A DNA stretch of 64,000 nt, taken from contig QPMI01000453.1 in the NCBI GenBank assembly GCA_004431415.1, positions 372,001 through 436,000 of the forward strand, in the 5' to 3' direction. Positions within the stretch are counted from its first letter, which is position 1. Each line of letters starts with the position of its first letter. Both the position numbers and the translations under genes were made by a program. This document shows, piece after piece, positions 21,801-31,757 of this stretch. The DNA comes from Cyanophora paradoxa. Its lineage: Eukaryota > Glaucocystophyceae > Cyanophorales > Cyanophoraceae. A model generated the notes under the pieces. It was not told where the DNA came from. It worked only from the letters and a program-made list of their open reading frames with translations, and ran no database searches.

Positions 21801-24800
21801 CACTCTCGCCGTACTTGTGTTTAATTTGGGATTCAATTTGCGCAGCGCTGTAAAGTACACTTTGCGCGGATCTGTTCAGGTCAGAATTGATGTTTCTCCG
21901 CTCCGAATGATAGGTTTCCTTGTTTGTTGAGGCGCTTCGAATCCGAAGGTTTGCGTGACGGTGGAGAAGTCCGAATGCACGGGCCCCTGTGCTTGTGATA
22001 CCGCGGCCGACACTGCCGCCTTGGCCGAGGCCGGTGCCGGAGATGGAATCGAACAAGTGACCGCTGGGGACAATTCGAGCGGGCCGCTGTGCATCAAATT
22101 CTGCGTGTCTGACACAGGCGCGTGAGGCAGCTGCAGGCGGGCAGAGTCTGCTCTGCCGGGCGCGAGTCTGCTAGCTGGTCGGCTGAGATTCGCCGCAGGG
22201 CCGGGAATCGACGCGGAATCCCAGCGGCAGCTCTTCACCCGCTTCTACCGGGTCCGGCACGACGCGAAGGACGGGCCCGACCCGGGCGGCACGGGTGCAC
22301 GCTAGCCGGCTCACGTGATTATTAAGCCTGACGTTGCTGCCGCTAGCTAGCTCTAGATCTAGATCTGCGGTTTCGGCATTCGTATTCTGACCCCAAAATT
22401 CTGTCTCAGGGCTCGGCTTAGCGATCAGCAAGGAGATCATCAGCAAGATGGGCGGGCAGATCGGCTGCTCAAGCGAGGTGCGATCGACGTTTCTCGAGCC
22501 TGCAAGCTTTTGGCGCGAGGACGCGCGCTGACGCCGGCCGGCGGGCATGGGCGCAGTTGGGGCGCGGCAGCGTCTTCTGGTTCTGCATACCGCTCCTGCC
22601 CGTGGTCACCCCGGGGCCTCCGGCTCGGCCCATGTCGTTCTCCGCGTGGGAAGAGCCGCCGGAGCTGCAGCTGCCCTCGGGCGCTGGCTCCAGGCGCCCC
22701 CCCGTCACGCGCTCGGTCTCCATGGCGACCCGAGAGACGGATCCGGAGTCGCGAGGGGACTTTACCGGCCGCCCGGCGGTGGAAGCGGCGCCGGTCTCTC
22801 CGCTCAGCCCGACGTATCTCTCGTGCAAGTTCTCCTCGGGCCTGGACGGGCCGGCGCCGCGCCCCACATCATCGGCGGAGGAGGAGACCTCGGTCGACGC
22901 CGCTTCGGGATCGGTGACATGCACACAGCTGCAGCCGTTCGATCGCGAGCCGCGATCCTCCTCGACCGACTCTCCGACCGGGCGCGCGGCGCGCCGGCGC
23001 CCGAGCGCGTGCGCAAGCACTCTGAGCACCACAAACGGTTCGCCGCGACACTCTATAGCTATCTATCTGCCCGGCCACGCCCCACTCTATGCGACACTAT
23101 CTATCTATCTATCTATCTATCTATCTGCTGCGACATTCTATCTATCTGCCCGGCCACGCCCCAGCCCGCGGCCGCTGTCTGTCTGTCTGTCGTCTTCTGA
23201 ACGTCGGCCGCGGTCGCTCTGCAGCTGGCAGCGGGTCGGACTACGACACCTCAAGCAAGGGGGGGCCCACCGCCACGGTCACCGCCGTCTCGAGCGCGCC
23301 CGTCCTCGGCCGCGGGAGCCCCCAGCCGCTCGGAATCCTCGTGGTCGAGGACAACGAAATGTGAGTCGCGCTTTTTATATCCGTGAAAGGAAACACGTCG
23401 ATCAGATTTGCATACATGCGCGCCCGCAATTAAAAACCAACGTGGATCCGACGTCGCCAGCTGACGAATTATCCTCGCCGGCAGGAACACGCGCGTGCTG
23501 CGGGCGATGCTGGAGAGGGAGGGGCACCACATCGCCGAGGCCCACGACGGGCTCGAGGTGCTTTATTTAATTTGGATCTCGAATTCTAACCGTAACCGGA
23601 AATCTATCACTCAAGAAGATACCTTGGATCTCTAGCTCTCGAAATCAGATCGATTACATACAGTCAAAAGTCGAAAAGAGATGGCCTGAGATGACATAGT
23701 TCATATCGATATATATATATTCTCCGACTCGTTCATCGGGATCGCCGGCGCCGGCGCCGCACCGCACGCGCACTGATGTCGGCCGGCCGCGGCCGCGGCC
23801 GCCAGGCGGTGCGGGCGTTCGAGGAGGCGGCCGACCCCGGCGCCTACGACGTCGTCTTCATGGACTGCTCCATGCCCGTCATGTGCGCCGGCGCCCGCGC
23901 CTCATAAGGCTTTGAGCTTACGCGTCGCTTCGAGTCTCTGACGGCTGCCGCGTGCGTGCGCAGGGACGGTGAGCAGCATCATTTCTATGCGATGCATCTA
24001 GTCTGAAATTGTTCGAAGCTGGCGCTAGCGCTGACCCGCGCGCGCGCGCTGGCGCAGGTTTCGAGGCGACGCGGCGGATCCGGGACCTCGAGGGGCGGCG
24101 CGGCTGGGCCCGCCACTTCATCGTCGCCCTCACGGGCCACGCCAGGTATATATATTGTTTTCTGCTATCAAAACGCATTGATTTGCAATTGGGGGCACAT
24201 TAATATCAAGACGCTAAGGAACTGATGTATGCACCCCCCCAACTGCAGCCGAAAAGCTTCAAAACCAATATATAGCCATATTAGAGATCCGGGCCTCCCC
24301 AGTGACCGCCACTCCCCATAGGGCCTCAACCCTTATATTAATTATCTCATCGTCGTCCTCACGGGCCACGCCAGCGCCGAGGACGGGGCCGACTGCATCG
24401 ACGCCGGCATGGACAAGTGGGTGCGCGCGCGTGCAGCCGAAATCGACCCGAAATTGCAAAAGTGGCTTTGGTCTCGCAAAAGACCAACAATAGCATCCCT
24501 GATCGCTGATCGCCGATTATATTACGCAGCTTACGAAACCAATCCGGAAACACATCTTGCTCGAGACGGTGTGTGGCGATCGGATATTTTTATATCATTC
24601 GAGTTCCCTGACCGGCGCCGCCCCTCTGCAGATCGACTCTGCGTTCCCGTCCCGCGGGGCGGCGACCCCCGTCGACCGGCGCCGCCCCTCGACGAACAGT
24701 GCCGTCGTCGCGATCGGGACGCCGTCCCCTCGCCGATCCCGAGACACGCCGGCGCCGCCGCCGACGCCCGTGGCCAGCGCGCGCGGGGCGCGCCCGGCGT

Positions 24801-25237
24801 CCTTCGCGCTGGGCCCGCCGGCCCCCGCCTCGCGGTCCGTCGTGACGGACCCGCCGTCGGACTCCGTAACAATGCCGAGCCGCCGCGCCCGCTCGGATTC
24901 GCTCGTGACCGCCCGATGCGGGCCCCGCCGCCCCTCAACATCGACCCGCCCTCCCCCGTCGACGTCCCCCGCCCGCACGCATCGACGGCGGCGGCGGCGG
25001 CGCCGCCGCCGCCGCCGCCGCTCGAGCTTCTCTCTGTCGCGACGCTCGGCCCCGACCGTGGCGACCCGGACTCGGACAACGTCGGCCACGGCCCCGAGGC
25101 CGCGCCGGCGCCGGCACCGGCACCGGCGCCAGCCGCGAAGACTGATTCGGAGACGGAGGCGCCCGCGTCCGCCAAGTCGCCCCGGCTTCAGTCGCGGCTG
25201 GACATGGAGCCGGAATTCGAGCTGCCCGGGGCCGACC

Positions 25238-25278
<41 letters not shown>

Positions 25279-27398
25279 GCAGACGCGGATGTTCCCGGCG
25301 CCGCCGCGCGATCCCGGGAGCGGGCCCTGGCCGCCCCGGCGTCCATGCCGGCGCTCACGGGGCGCGATCGCGGGAGGCCCCCCGCCCGGCGCCGCCGCCG
25401 CCGCCGCCGCCGCCGGCGGCGGCTCCGGAGTTGGCGGCGCCCGAGCCCCGCGCCCGCCGCGGCGCCCGCCGGCGCCGGCGCCGCGGCCGACCGCGACGCG
25501 CGGCCGCAGCAGCGGAGCCTGGAGGTCCTAATCGCAGGTGCGTTCGAACGCGACCCCGTCCCTTTAAGAAGCCTTAATCATACCGATATGTACGTGAATA
25601 AATATCGGACTTCAAGAGATCTAAATTAGCTTCTTGATCGATTTCCCCGATCCCGAGATCTAGAGCAGCGCTAGCTTTAGCGTCGGAGTTGATGTTACAC
25701 GACTCCACTGACCTCCGGGATCCGCCGCAGACGACAATCAGATGAACCGGCGCGTGCTGAAGGCGCTCCTGAGCCGCGAGGGTCACCACGTCCGTACCCC
25801 CCGCTTTCCCCCCCCCTGCTTCTATCAGCTTATAATAGTTGATTGGCTTCGAATTCGAGCTATCTTATTATTGAGCCTGAATCCTTTGATTTCGTTAGGT
25901 GCACGTTGCTGAGGACGGGCTGGAGGCGCTGCGGCTCTTCGAGGGCCGATGCAGGTTCGATATTTCATTCTATGGGCGCTGTTGATAAGATTCGACCTCT
26001 CGTTCGAATTCTTTCTATCAAAATAGCGCTTCTTTCTTCAAATGCCTCTCTTGTACAATACCTCCTAGCTATAGGCGAGCCTGATCATGACGCCCCGCCC
26101 CCCGCCCCCGCAGGTCCCGAGCCCGAGCCCGAGCGGCGGACGAGGCCGAGTCCGGCGCCAAAGCCGACGCCGACGCCGCCGCCGGGGCCCTTCCGGGCGA
26201 CCCCGACCTCGGATCCCGTGGCGGCCTTCCCGGCCGCAGCGGACCCGTCTTCGACGTCGTTTTTATGTGCGTGGCCGGGCGTCTTTAATTTGTGTCTCGC
26301 TTACATCATTTCATCCCGCTGACAGTCTGTATGTCCCTCACTGACACGCAGGGATGGTGCAGACACGCCCGCCCACGCCCTGACACAATATCCAACCAGC
26401 TTTGACTTCCGTCCTAATCTATCTGCAGTGAACATGCCGCGCATGGACGGATTGGAGGCGACGCGCCGAATCCGCGCGCTCGAGCGTGAGCTGCGCCAGC
26501 AGGCGCGGGCGCCGGCCGCGGCCCCGCTCGCCCCGTGCCCCGTCGTCGCGTGCACTGCCCTCTCCTCGTCCCAAGGTGCGCCCGATCGCGAGGCGGGTGG
26601 GAGTTTTTTTGCAAAAGTGGACGTCGCATTGATACACCACGGCACATGTATCAATGGTCTACGTGACGTGCCCTTCCGACCGGTCATCTATCTAGCTGAG
26701 CGAGGCGGGTGGGAGCGCGGGTCTGGATTTAGAGCATAAGTCTAGATCTCCAGTACATTCCAAACTGCAGCTTAAGGGCGGGTCTGCAGCTTAAGCCTCA
26801 AGCTTCCAGTCTTAGACTTCCAGTTTTATCAAGACCCGCCCCGAGCTCAGGACGCTGATGGCTCGAGGCGACACTGACGCGGCTTGGATGCGCGCGCGCG
26901 CCGTTCAGACCACGCCAACGCGATTGCGGCCGGCATGACCGACCTCATCGGTGCGCTTTTGATAGATAGGTCCTTGCACTAGATCTAGAGCCTCACGCTG
27001 AGAAGCTTTTAATTCAAACTCGTCAATTCAAGCATCCCATTTCAAGCTCGTGCTTGAGCTTCGTCGTTGTTCCACGACTGACGCCGCGAAAACCGTATCC
27101 GCAAAAATCGCAATTCGCAGTGAAACCGGTGACCCGGAGCGCCCTCGTCTCAGCGCTGTCCAAGTGGTGCGGCGCGACCGCCCCGTCCCCGGCGCCGGGC
27201 ATCCAGTCGGGCTTCCTCCTCCTGGCGCCCCCCGAGTCGGCGCCGAACCTATCGGTCCCGTCCACGTACCCCCCCTCCTCCGGGTTCCGCCGCTACTCGG
27301 CGGACCCCGAGCTCGAGTCCGGCCCCGGCGGGCGGCGAGGCGCGATCGGCAGCGAGCCAGGCACTATCCGCCGGCCCAGCGCCCCGCCGCCGTTCTAG
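15876..27398 (+). CDS. Membrane hybrid histidine kinase, dCache-HAMP-HisKA-HATPase-REC-REC
   Basis: The start ATG at 15876 opens a 171-codon exon ending in a membrane span (FLMVIVTVLEVGVAVACSWA). Sensor exons follow, with Cache-like pieces at 17083-17133 (FADGTVYGM), 18193-18276 (DDAVAFVTTE), 18356-18430 (MIASS), 18654-18741 and to 19100. The second span plus HAMP lie in 19180-19273 (VVAIFLGLRITKPL). The H-box is split over 20661-20717 (FISTMSHEMRT) and 20820-20849 (PLNGIIGMLQ). HATPase boxes: N 21546-21688 plus 21846-21879, D 21949-22117 plus 22199-22294, G 22410-22477 (GLGLAISKE) and 22557 on (GRGSVFWF). Receiver 1 spans 23224-24418; receiver 2 spans about 25515-27200, with IADDNQMN, MDVNMPRMDG, ACTALSS and IVKPVT. 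A Pro/Ala/Ser linker with Gly-Ser repeats separates the receivers. The stop is TAG at 27396. Such kinases autophosphorylate His and pass phosphate to receiver Asp. Sensor ligand unknown; I could not place the Lys-Pro of receiver 1. Some sensor exons (17.1-18.1 kb) are unresolved. Confidence 0.9.
16390..19179 (+). other. Extracytoplasmic dCache-like sensor region of the histidine kinase
   Basis: The region lies between the two membrane spans. Readable exons are 16460-16545 (QNLEYVARLLVFES), 16611-16667, 16738-16776, 17083-17133, 18193-18276, about 18356-18430, 18517-18570 (LASENPLALIRAIAS), 18654-18741, about 18890-18942 (GSSQVVHLPNLKW) and about 18985-19100 (EHRYIAVPRETLL). The order of a Gly-Thr-Tyr-Gly strand, then a Val-Asp/Gly-rich turn, then a second PAS-like lobe next to TM2 fits dCache sensors. 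Calling it dCache is inference from pattern, not from a profile search. Confidence 0.6.
20661..20849 (+). other. H-box (phosphorylation site) of the kinase, split by an intron
   Basis: Exon 20661-20717 ends FISTMSHEMRT and the 30-nt exon 20820-20849 encodes PLNGIIGMLQ; together they give the classic HisKA motif SHEMRTPLNGI with the phospho-accepting His. Phases are both zero. The upstream intron holds two extra copies of CATGTCCCACGAG (20362, 20470) taken from this exon. Confidence 0.9.
23096..23127 (+). repeat. (CTAT)n microsatellite
   Basis: About eight CTAT units, with a smaller block near 23062 and a related GTCT run near 23180. They lie between the G2-box exon and the first receiver exon of the kinase, probably in an intron. 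Confidence 0.9.
23964..23968 (+). other. 5-nt microexon GGACG in receiver domain 1
   Basis: The exon ending at 23882 stops two bases into a codon (AT). AG precedes GGACG and GT follows it, and the exon at 24058 begins GT TTC GAG. Joined through the microexon, the protein reads PVM-DG-FEATRRIRDLE, the standard receiver motif after the phospho-Asp (MDCSMP in the previous exon). Skipping it breaks the frame. Confidence 0.8.
24146..24374 (+). other. Intron whose 3' end copies the preceding exon end (tandem-duplication intron)
   Basis: The exon before it ends TCATCGTCGCCCTCACGGGC followed by CACGCCAG at 24145, then GTATAT. The last 28 bases of the intron (24347-24374) repeat that block with a single C-to-T change, again ending CACGCCAG, after which the receiver continues SAEDGADCIDAGMDKW. 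The splice phases fit (AG/C makes Ser in TGHAS). Confidence 0.85.
26352..26356 (+). other. 5-nt microexon GGATG carrying the phospho-acceptor Asp of receiver 2
   Basis: The preceding exon ends VFDVVF plus AT at 26266 (donor GTGCGT), and the next exon starts TG AAC ATG at 26429. CAG/GGATG/GTGCAG at 26349-26362 supplies five bases that give VVFMDVNMPRMDG, the canonical receiver motif. The GAT codon for the phosphorylated Asp lies wholly in the microexon. Without it the frame is lost. Confidence 0.8.
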
Positions 27399-27430
27399 AT
27401 CTAGATTGCCGGGCCGGTATCTTCATCTGG

Positions 27431-27435
27431 ATCTG
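27431..27435. repeat. Target-site duplication ATCTG, left copy
   Basis: ATCTG directly precedes the left LTR and recurs directly after the right LTR (32817-32821). Five base pairs is the usual size for LTR retrotransposon integration. Confidence 0.9.
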
Positions 27436-27716
27436 TGTCGCGTGCGAGATTAGTGTGTCTAATCGTGCGCGCGGGAAGCCCGTGCGGAGTGCAAGCTCGG
27501 CAGGGCGGGGAATGGCGAGTGTCGCTGCTGTCGTCGCTAAGATCCAACTCACTGGGTGTACCCGTCCAGATACGGCGTACCCCGACACGAATACAAGTGA
27601 CCGCGGCGCTCTAACTAGCCTAGGCGCCGTCGGTCCAGCAGCTCGAAGGCTGACGTGATCTAGAGCCCTAGCGGCTCACATATAAATGAGCATCCGCTAT
27701 AATGTCGGATGCGACA
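27436..27716 (-). repeat. Left LTR (3' LTR of the element)
   Basis: 281 bp, TGTCGC to GCGACA, matching the right LTR exactly by line-by-line comparison at an offset of 5100 bp. Confidence 0.95.
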
Positions 27717-27729
27717 ACTCCTCCTCTCG
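27717..27729 (-). other. Polypurine tract of the retrotransposon
   Basis: Read on the minus strand this is CGAGAGGAGGAGT directly before the 3' LTR, the expected place for plus-strand priming. The same 14-mer recurs three times inside the element (29722, 29868, 30046). Confidence 0.8.
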
Positions 27730-30269
27730 GATCCCGCGTCCGCGCGGGTCTAAATAAATACATATCAACCGGCTACTGCCGGGAATCGAAAAAGGCTCAA
27801 CGTCCGTCCGTGCCGGCAACTGCCGGGAATAGAAAAGACACCAAGTCCGGCTATGTACATGTCCATGCCCGGCGTCGACTGCCGGGAATAGAAAAGACTG
27901 ATGCCGGCAAGTGCCGGCACGACTCCAGCGTGTAGTGCCCAGGGGGCGAGGTCCAACTTCGGGCCGGCGGCCCAGGCAACCCGCACGAGGCGAGCGGAAG
28001 GGGACGGAAGCCGAGGGGGCCCTGCCCTCATCGCGATTGTGCAGCACGTTAGCTGCAAAGGCACACGCTGCAACAGCAACGCGGGGCGCAGCGCTCGCGA
28101 CAGCGCTCAGCAGCCCACAGCGAAATGCCCGTCCAAAACTTAGGGCTAAGCAGCTCGACTAGCGCCGCTGCTCAGGCAAACACCGTGCCTTCACTGCATT
28201 ATCACGGCGTCGGATCGGGAATCCCCCGACGGCGGTGGAGCTAGAATCTCCAGGGCGAGGCTAGACGCCGCCCACAAGGTGCCCTTCCACGCCATTGCGC
28301 GACGGGAGGTACCCTGCCCGACCCGCGGGTGCACATCTATTAAAAGGGGACGTGGCCCTCTCAGGCGGTCCGCCACCAAGCGTCCCTGGTGCGGAGCCCT
28401 GCTGGGGGTATTTTTGCTTCCCCGTCGTCGTACCCGGGGCAGGAACCCGGCGTCACGACCGCCTGCGTGTACCCCTGCCGGCGCAAGGCGCGCCCTGGTA
28501 CCACACCAGGTCTTACACGGAGGGGGAATTTGTCATCCCCTGTCGCTGTACCCGGGGCAGAACCCGGCGTCACAGCCGCCCACCGACCCTTCTGCAGACG
28601 CAAGGCGCGTCCTAGGGCTCGGCTAGGTCTTTGCAAGGGTCTTCCGCCCTGTCACCGTGCCGAGCTGTGCTCAAGGACAACGGCCGCCCGCAGCGCACCA
28701 CTTCTGCTCGGGACTTTCGCGATATTTCGCGGGCGCTTGGCCCTTCTCAGCCCAACCCTTCACGGGTGGCCTCTTGTGCTCGCTCTGCTCGGAGGCAGGC
28801 ATCGCCGCTTCTTGTCCTCGCCCTCGTGTGGGCCGGGACGCGGCTTGGAGCCGGCTTTCTCAAGCCGCTCCTGGCCAGGACCACCCGCCGTCACGACCGC
28901 GCCCTGGGCCGGGCCGGCCACATGCGAGACGAGACTCACGATCGTGGGGTCCTTCTGGCGCCGCCTCAACAGGCTGGCCGCCGGGTCTCAAAGCTCTTAG
29001 CTTGTGAGCAGGGCTCGCAGCCCGTCGCACCACTCGGCCTGCAGCCACAGTGTGCCGCCTGGATGCCAACTCGTCGGGCAGTTCACCAGGTCTTTGGGCG
29101 GGGCACTGGGCCCCTCGCCCCGCTAACGTTCAGTCCGGATCCGATGATCCCGGAACAGACCCGCGCGGCCTGGGCGCCAACTTGGCGGGCGTCACCAGGA
29201 CTTGAGTTCAAAGAACTGCAAAGCTCATGGCAGAGCCTGCTATTGCCTGGCCGCCTCGGGGCGCGCCAGGACTTTATTTCAGGGCTCGAGCTCTCGAGGG
29301 CACCTTGTGCTCAAGCTCGGAGGCTCACGATTTTTGCAGGGGCTCACGGGCCGCCTGTCAAGCTCACGGCATGCCATCAGGCGCTCGCCGGCTGGGCATC
29401 GTGCCTCAGGCATATATGCATCAAGCTTCTCTTGAGGGTGCATCCCGAGCTCAAGGCTCCGTGGATCACGTCTCATCTCGCAACGGCAGCAAGGCCGCTT
29501 GCTCGCTCAAGTGTGGGGGTTCGAGCTCAAAGCCTCCCGCGAGGGCCAGCTGCAGCTGCAGCTTGGCGGCTCGGCTCATGATCAGGCTCAAGCCTTTGAA
29601 GCTCTGACCGCAAGGCCTGAGGCCACTTTTAATTTCTGGATTTCGCAAGGCCCATGGCCGCACTCAGCAACTGCAGTGCGCCGCGCGAAATCGCAGGCTT
29701 TCGACGAGAGAGTCTCGGAGGACTCCTCCTCTCGGAAAGACTGGTACCCGCTTGGGTTTGAGATCAGATCTCGGCCACCGGCCACGGATCTAAATTGAGG
29801 GAAGCAGGAGGGCTCGCAATTGCGGCACCGGCCGTGGCGCCTCTTCGCAGGCTTCAGCGAAAGAGGTACTCCTCCTCTCGGAAAGAGGGGCACCCGTGGC
29901 CGCTCAGGGTGCTCGAAAGCACGCGATTGGGGCTCTTCTTTCGCGAGTGCTATTCGATCTTGGCCAGCGGCCACAGATTCAAGCAAGCCTCGGGGCGGAG
30001 GGCGAGCGGCAGCGCTTGCACTGCTCGTGCAGCATGCCCGTGCTCACTCCTCCTCTCGGAAGACGTCGTCCCCGACGTCTGAAATTATGTACAAATGTAC
30101 AAATATACACCCTGCTCAGAGGCAGGTATATGGGCCGCTTATTACAGCGACACATGGGGCTCTCGCAGGGGAGGCCCAGGCTCCGCGAAAAATCGGATCG
30201 CGGTTACGAGCAGGGCTTTTCTGGCGGCTGCCCAAGCCAGCCAGACCCTAGTGCAGCTGGTGCACTTGC
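27730..30269 (-). other. Internal 3' region of the retrotransposon without pol
   Basis: About 2.5 kb follows Gag in the element's sense. Open frames exist on both strands but none shows reverse transcriptase, RNase H, integrase or protease motifs. It contains three copies of a CTGCCGGGAATAGAAAAG-like block (about 27775-27897), a tandem duplication around GTACCCGGGGCAG (about 28425-28600), and three internal copies of the polypurine tract. Confidence 0.7.
28425..28605. repeat. Tandem duplication inside the retrotransposon
   Basis: A block of GTACCCGGGGCAG, AACCCGGCGTCAC, a C-rich stretch and GCAAGGCGCG recurs with about 120-bp spacing (first copy about 28428, second about 28549), diverged by several substitutions. 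Confidence 0.75.
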
Positions 30270-31757
30270 TCACTCACGCTCCGCCGCAGGGCGCGCGGGT
30301 GGAGCCGCTGAGCTAGAGGGCGCGGGAAGCGCAGAGCTCGAGCGAGCAGCCCGTGTGGGGGGGTCGGGGCAGGCACTGTGGTGGTGCCCTGCCTCGCCGC
30401 AGCGACCGCAGACTTCGTCTGGGTCCTGGTTTCCCTCGTCGGACCAGTACTCGTGCTTGTTGGCAGCATCCTCTTGGGATCGCTTTTGCCGATAGTACTG
30501 GCCGCGGCGGACCCAGGGGCGTACTGGGGCGAACGGGGTGCGCTTGGGGCACACATTTGCCCAATGACGTCGCGCCTCAACGGGGACGCTGGGGTCATCC
30601 GAGCACCCGTAGCAGTCTGAGGGGGGGTACTCCGGGTACCCGAGCTCGGACATGCGCCGCAGCACCTCCGCAACAGCGGCAGGCGAGCGGGACTGCACGG
30701 CCCAAGAGGACCCACGTGCAGAAATCGAGGGCTGGGCCGTGGAATTTGCATCCCGAGGCTCAGCAGGGCCAAGGGAGCTCGAGGCTCGTGCAGCGGCAGG
30801 GGTGCCGGCGGACGAGGACTCATCCTCGGCAAACTGTGCCTGCAGGATACGGGTCCGTTTTGCCTCGGGCAGCTCGCGATCGGCAGCTGCCAGCGCAGGC
30901 GGGAACACGGCGCGGCAGCCGTGGCGCTTGCACTGCTCGACGAAAATATTGTCAAGCTCAAGCGGCGAGATAGCGCCGTTATTGGCGAGGAGGCGCTGCC
31001 GCAGCGCCGTGAGGAACTCGCGCAGCGTGCGCTCGTTCGCCTGGGCGAACCCGGCCATCCGAACATCAAGGTTCTGATATTCAGGGTCCTCGCTCGTCGA
31101 GCGGGCCTCGAGCGCGGTGCGCAGGCAGTCCGCGTAGTACGCAGCAAACTGCTGGCCCGCGGCAGCGTGTGCCGTACGAGGGCAAGAACCAGTCATGCCA
31201 CGAGCGGGGGTCCTCGCCCGTGTACGGCTCAGTGAGAGCCCGGCGGGCCGCGTGCGGGCGGGTCTCGTGAATCCACGCAGTGATCGTGTCAAGCAGCCCG
31301 GGGGCACGCAAGTACGAGTCGCGCACGGCCACGATTGAGGCCTGATCACGCACGCAGCTCTGCTGCAGCGCGAGGATAGCAGCATCATCCTCGGCGGACC
31401 GCAGGTCTGCCGGGACAGCTTCGAGACGAGCGAGCCTGGCGCGGTCATCATGGCATGCTCGAGGGCAGTGACAGAGGCCTCATAGAGGTCGCGCTTGCGC
31501 TCAATCTCAGCGCGGAGAGGTCCGGGGCGGATCCGCCCGACAATCACTCCGGCTAGCGCCTCTGACTTTGAGTACTCCTGGCTACCGGCAGAATCCGGGC
31601 CAAACAAGTACTTCGTCGGCAGGGACGACTGGAAGTTCCGCACGTCCTTCCGGAACCGGTCGCCATCGGCGAGGCGCGGATTTGCAGGCAGGAATGCGAT
31701 CCGCACGGGATCATCATCCGCCGCAGCGGAGCCAGCAGCGAGTTGCTGCACATGCAC
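30270..31757 (-). CDS. gag: Gag-like nucleocapsid protein of the retrotransposon
   Basis: An open frame of 495 codons starts 779 bp inside the 5' LTR. The central part is helical (AQANERTLREFLTALRQRLL), as in retrotransposon capsid regions. Near the C-terminus (30370-30411) lies a perfect CX2CX4HX4C knuckle (CGRCGEAGHHHSAC), and about 90 residues earlier a looser C-X2-C-X11-H-X4-C set that may be a second metal site. Between about 31180 and 31440 the protein-like reading lies in another frame (WIHETRPHAARRAL, SWHDWFLPSYG) and returns to the first frame afterwards. This suggests two compensating single-base indels or sequence errors; the annotated frame stays open throughout. No protease or pol follows. 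The Gag role is to package element RNA; the family is inferred from the knuckle and context only. Confidence 0.75.
   Translation of the reverse strand: MHVQQLAAGSAAADDDPVRIAFLPANPRLADGDRFRKDVRNFQSSLPTKYLFGPDSAGSQEYSKSEALAGVIVGRIRPGPLRAEIERKRDLYEASVTALEHAMMTAPGSLVSKLSRQTCGPPRMMLLSSRCSRAACVIRPQSWPCATRTCVPPGCLTRSLRGFTRPARTRPAGLSLSRTRARTPARGMTGSCPRTAHAAAGQQFAAYYADCLRTALEARSTSEDPEYQNLDVRMAGFAQANERTLREFLTALRQRLLANNGAISPLELDNIFVEQCKRHGCRAVFPPALAAADRELPEAKRTRILQAQFAEDESSSAGTPAAARASSSLGPAEPRDANSTAQPSISARGSSWAVQSRSPAAVAEVLRRMSELGYPEYPPSDCYGCSDDPSVPVEARRHWANVCPKRTPFAPVRPWVRRGQYYRQKRSQEDAANKHEYWSDEGNQDPDEVCGRCGEAGHHHSACPDPPTRAARSSSALPAPSSSAAPPARPAAERE

Noticed and set aside
28631-29581. 316-codon plus-strand frame inside the retrotransposon as a possible pol
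   Set aside because: No RT, RNase H, integrase or protease motif; wrong strand for the element; composition fits chance opening in GC-rich DNA.
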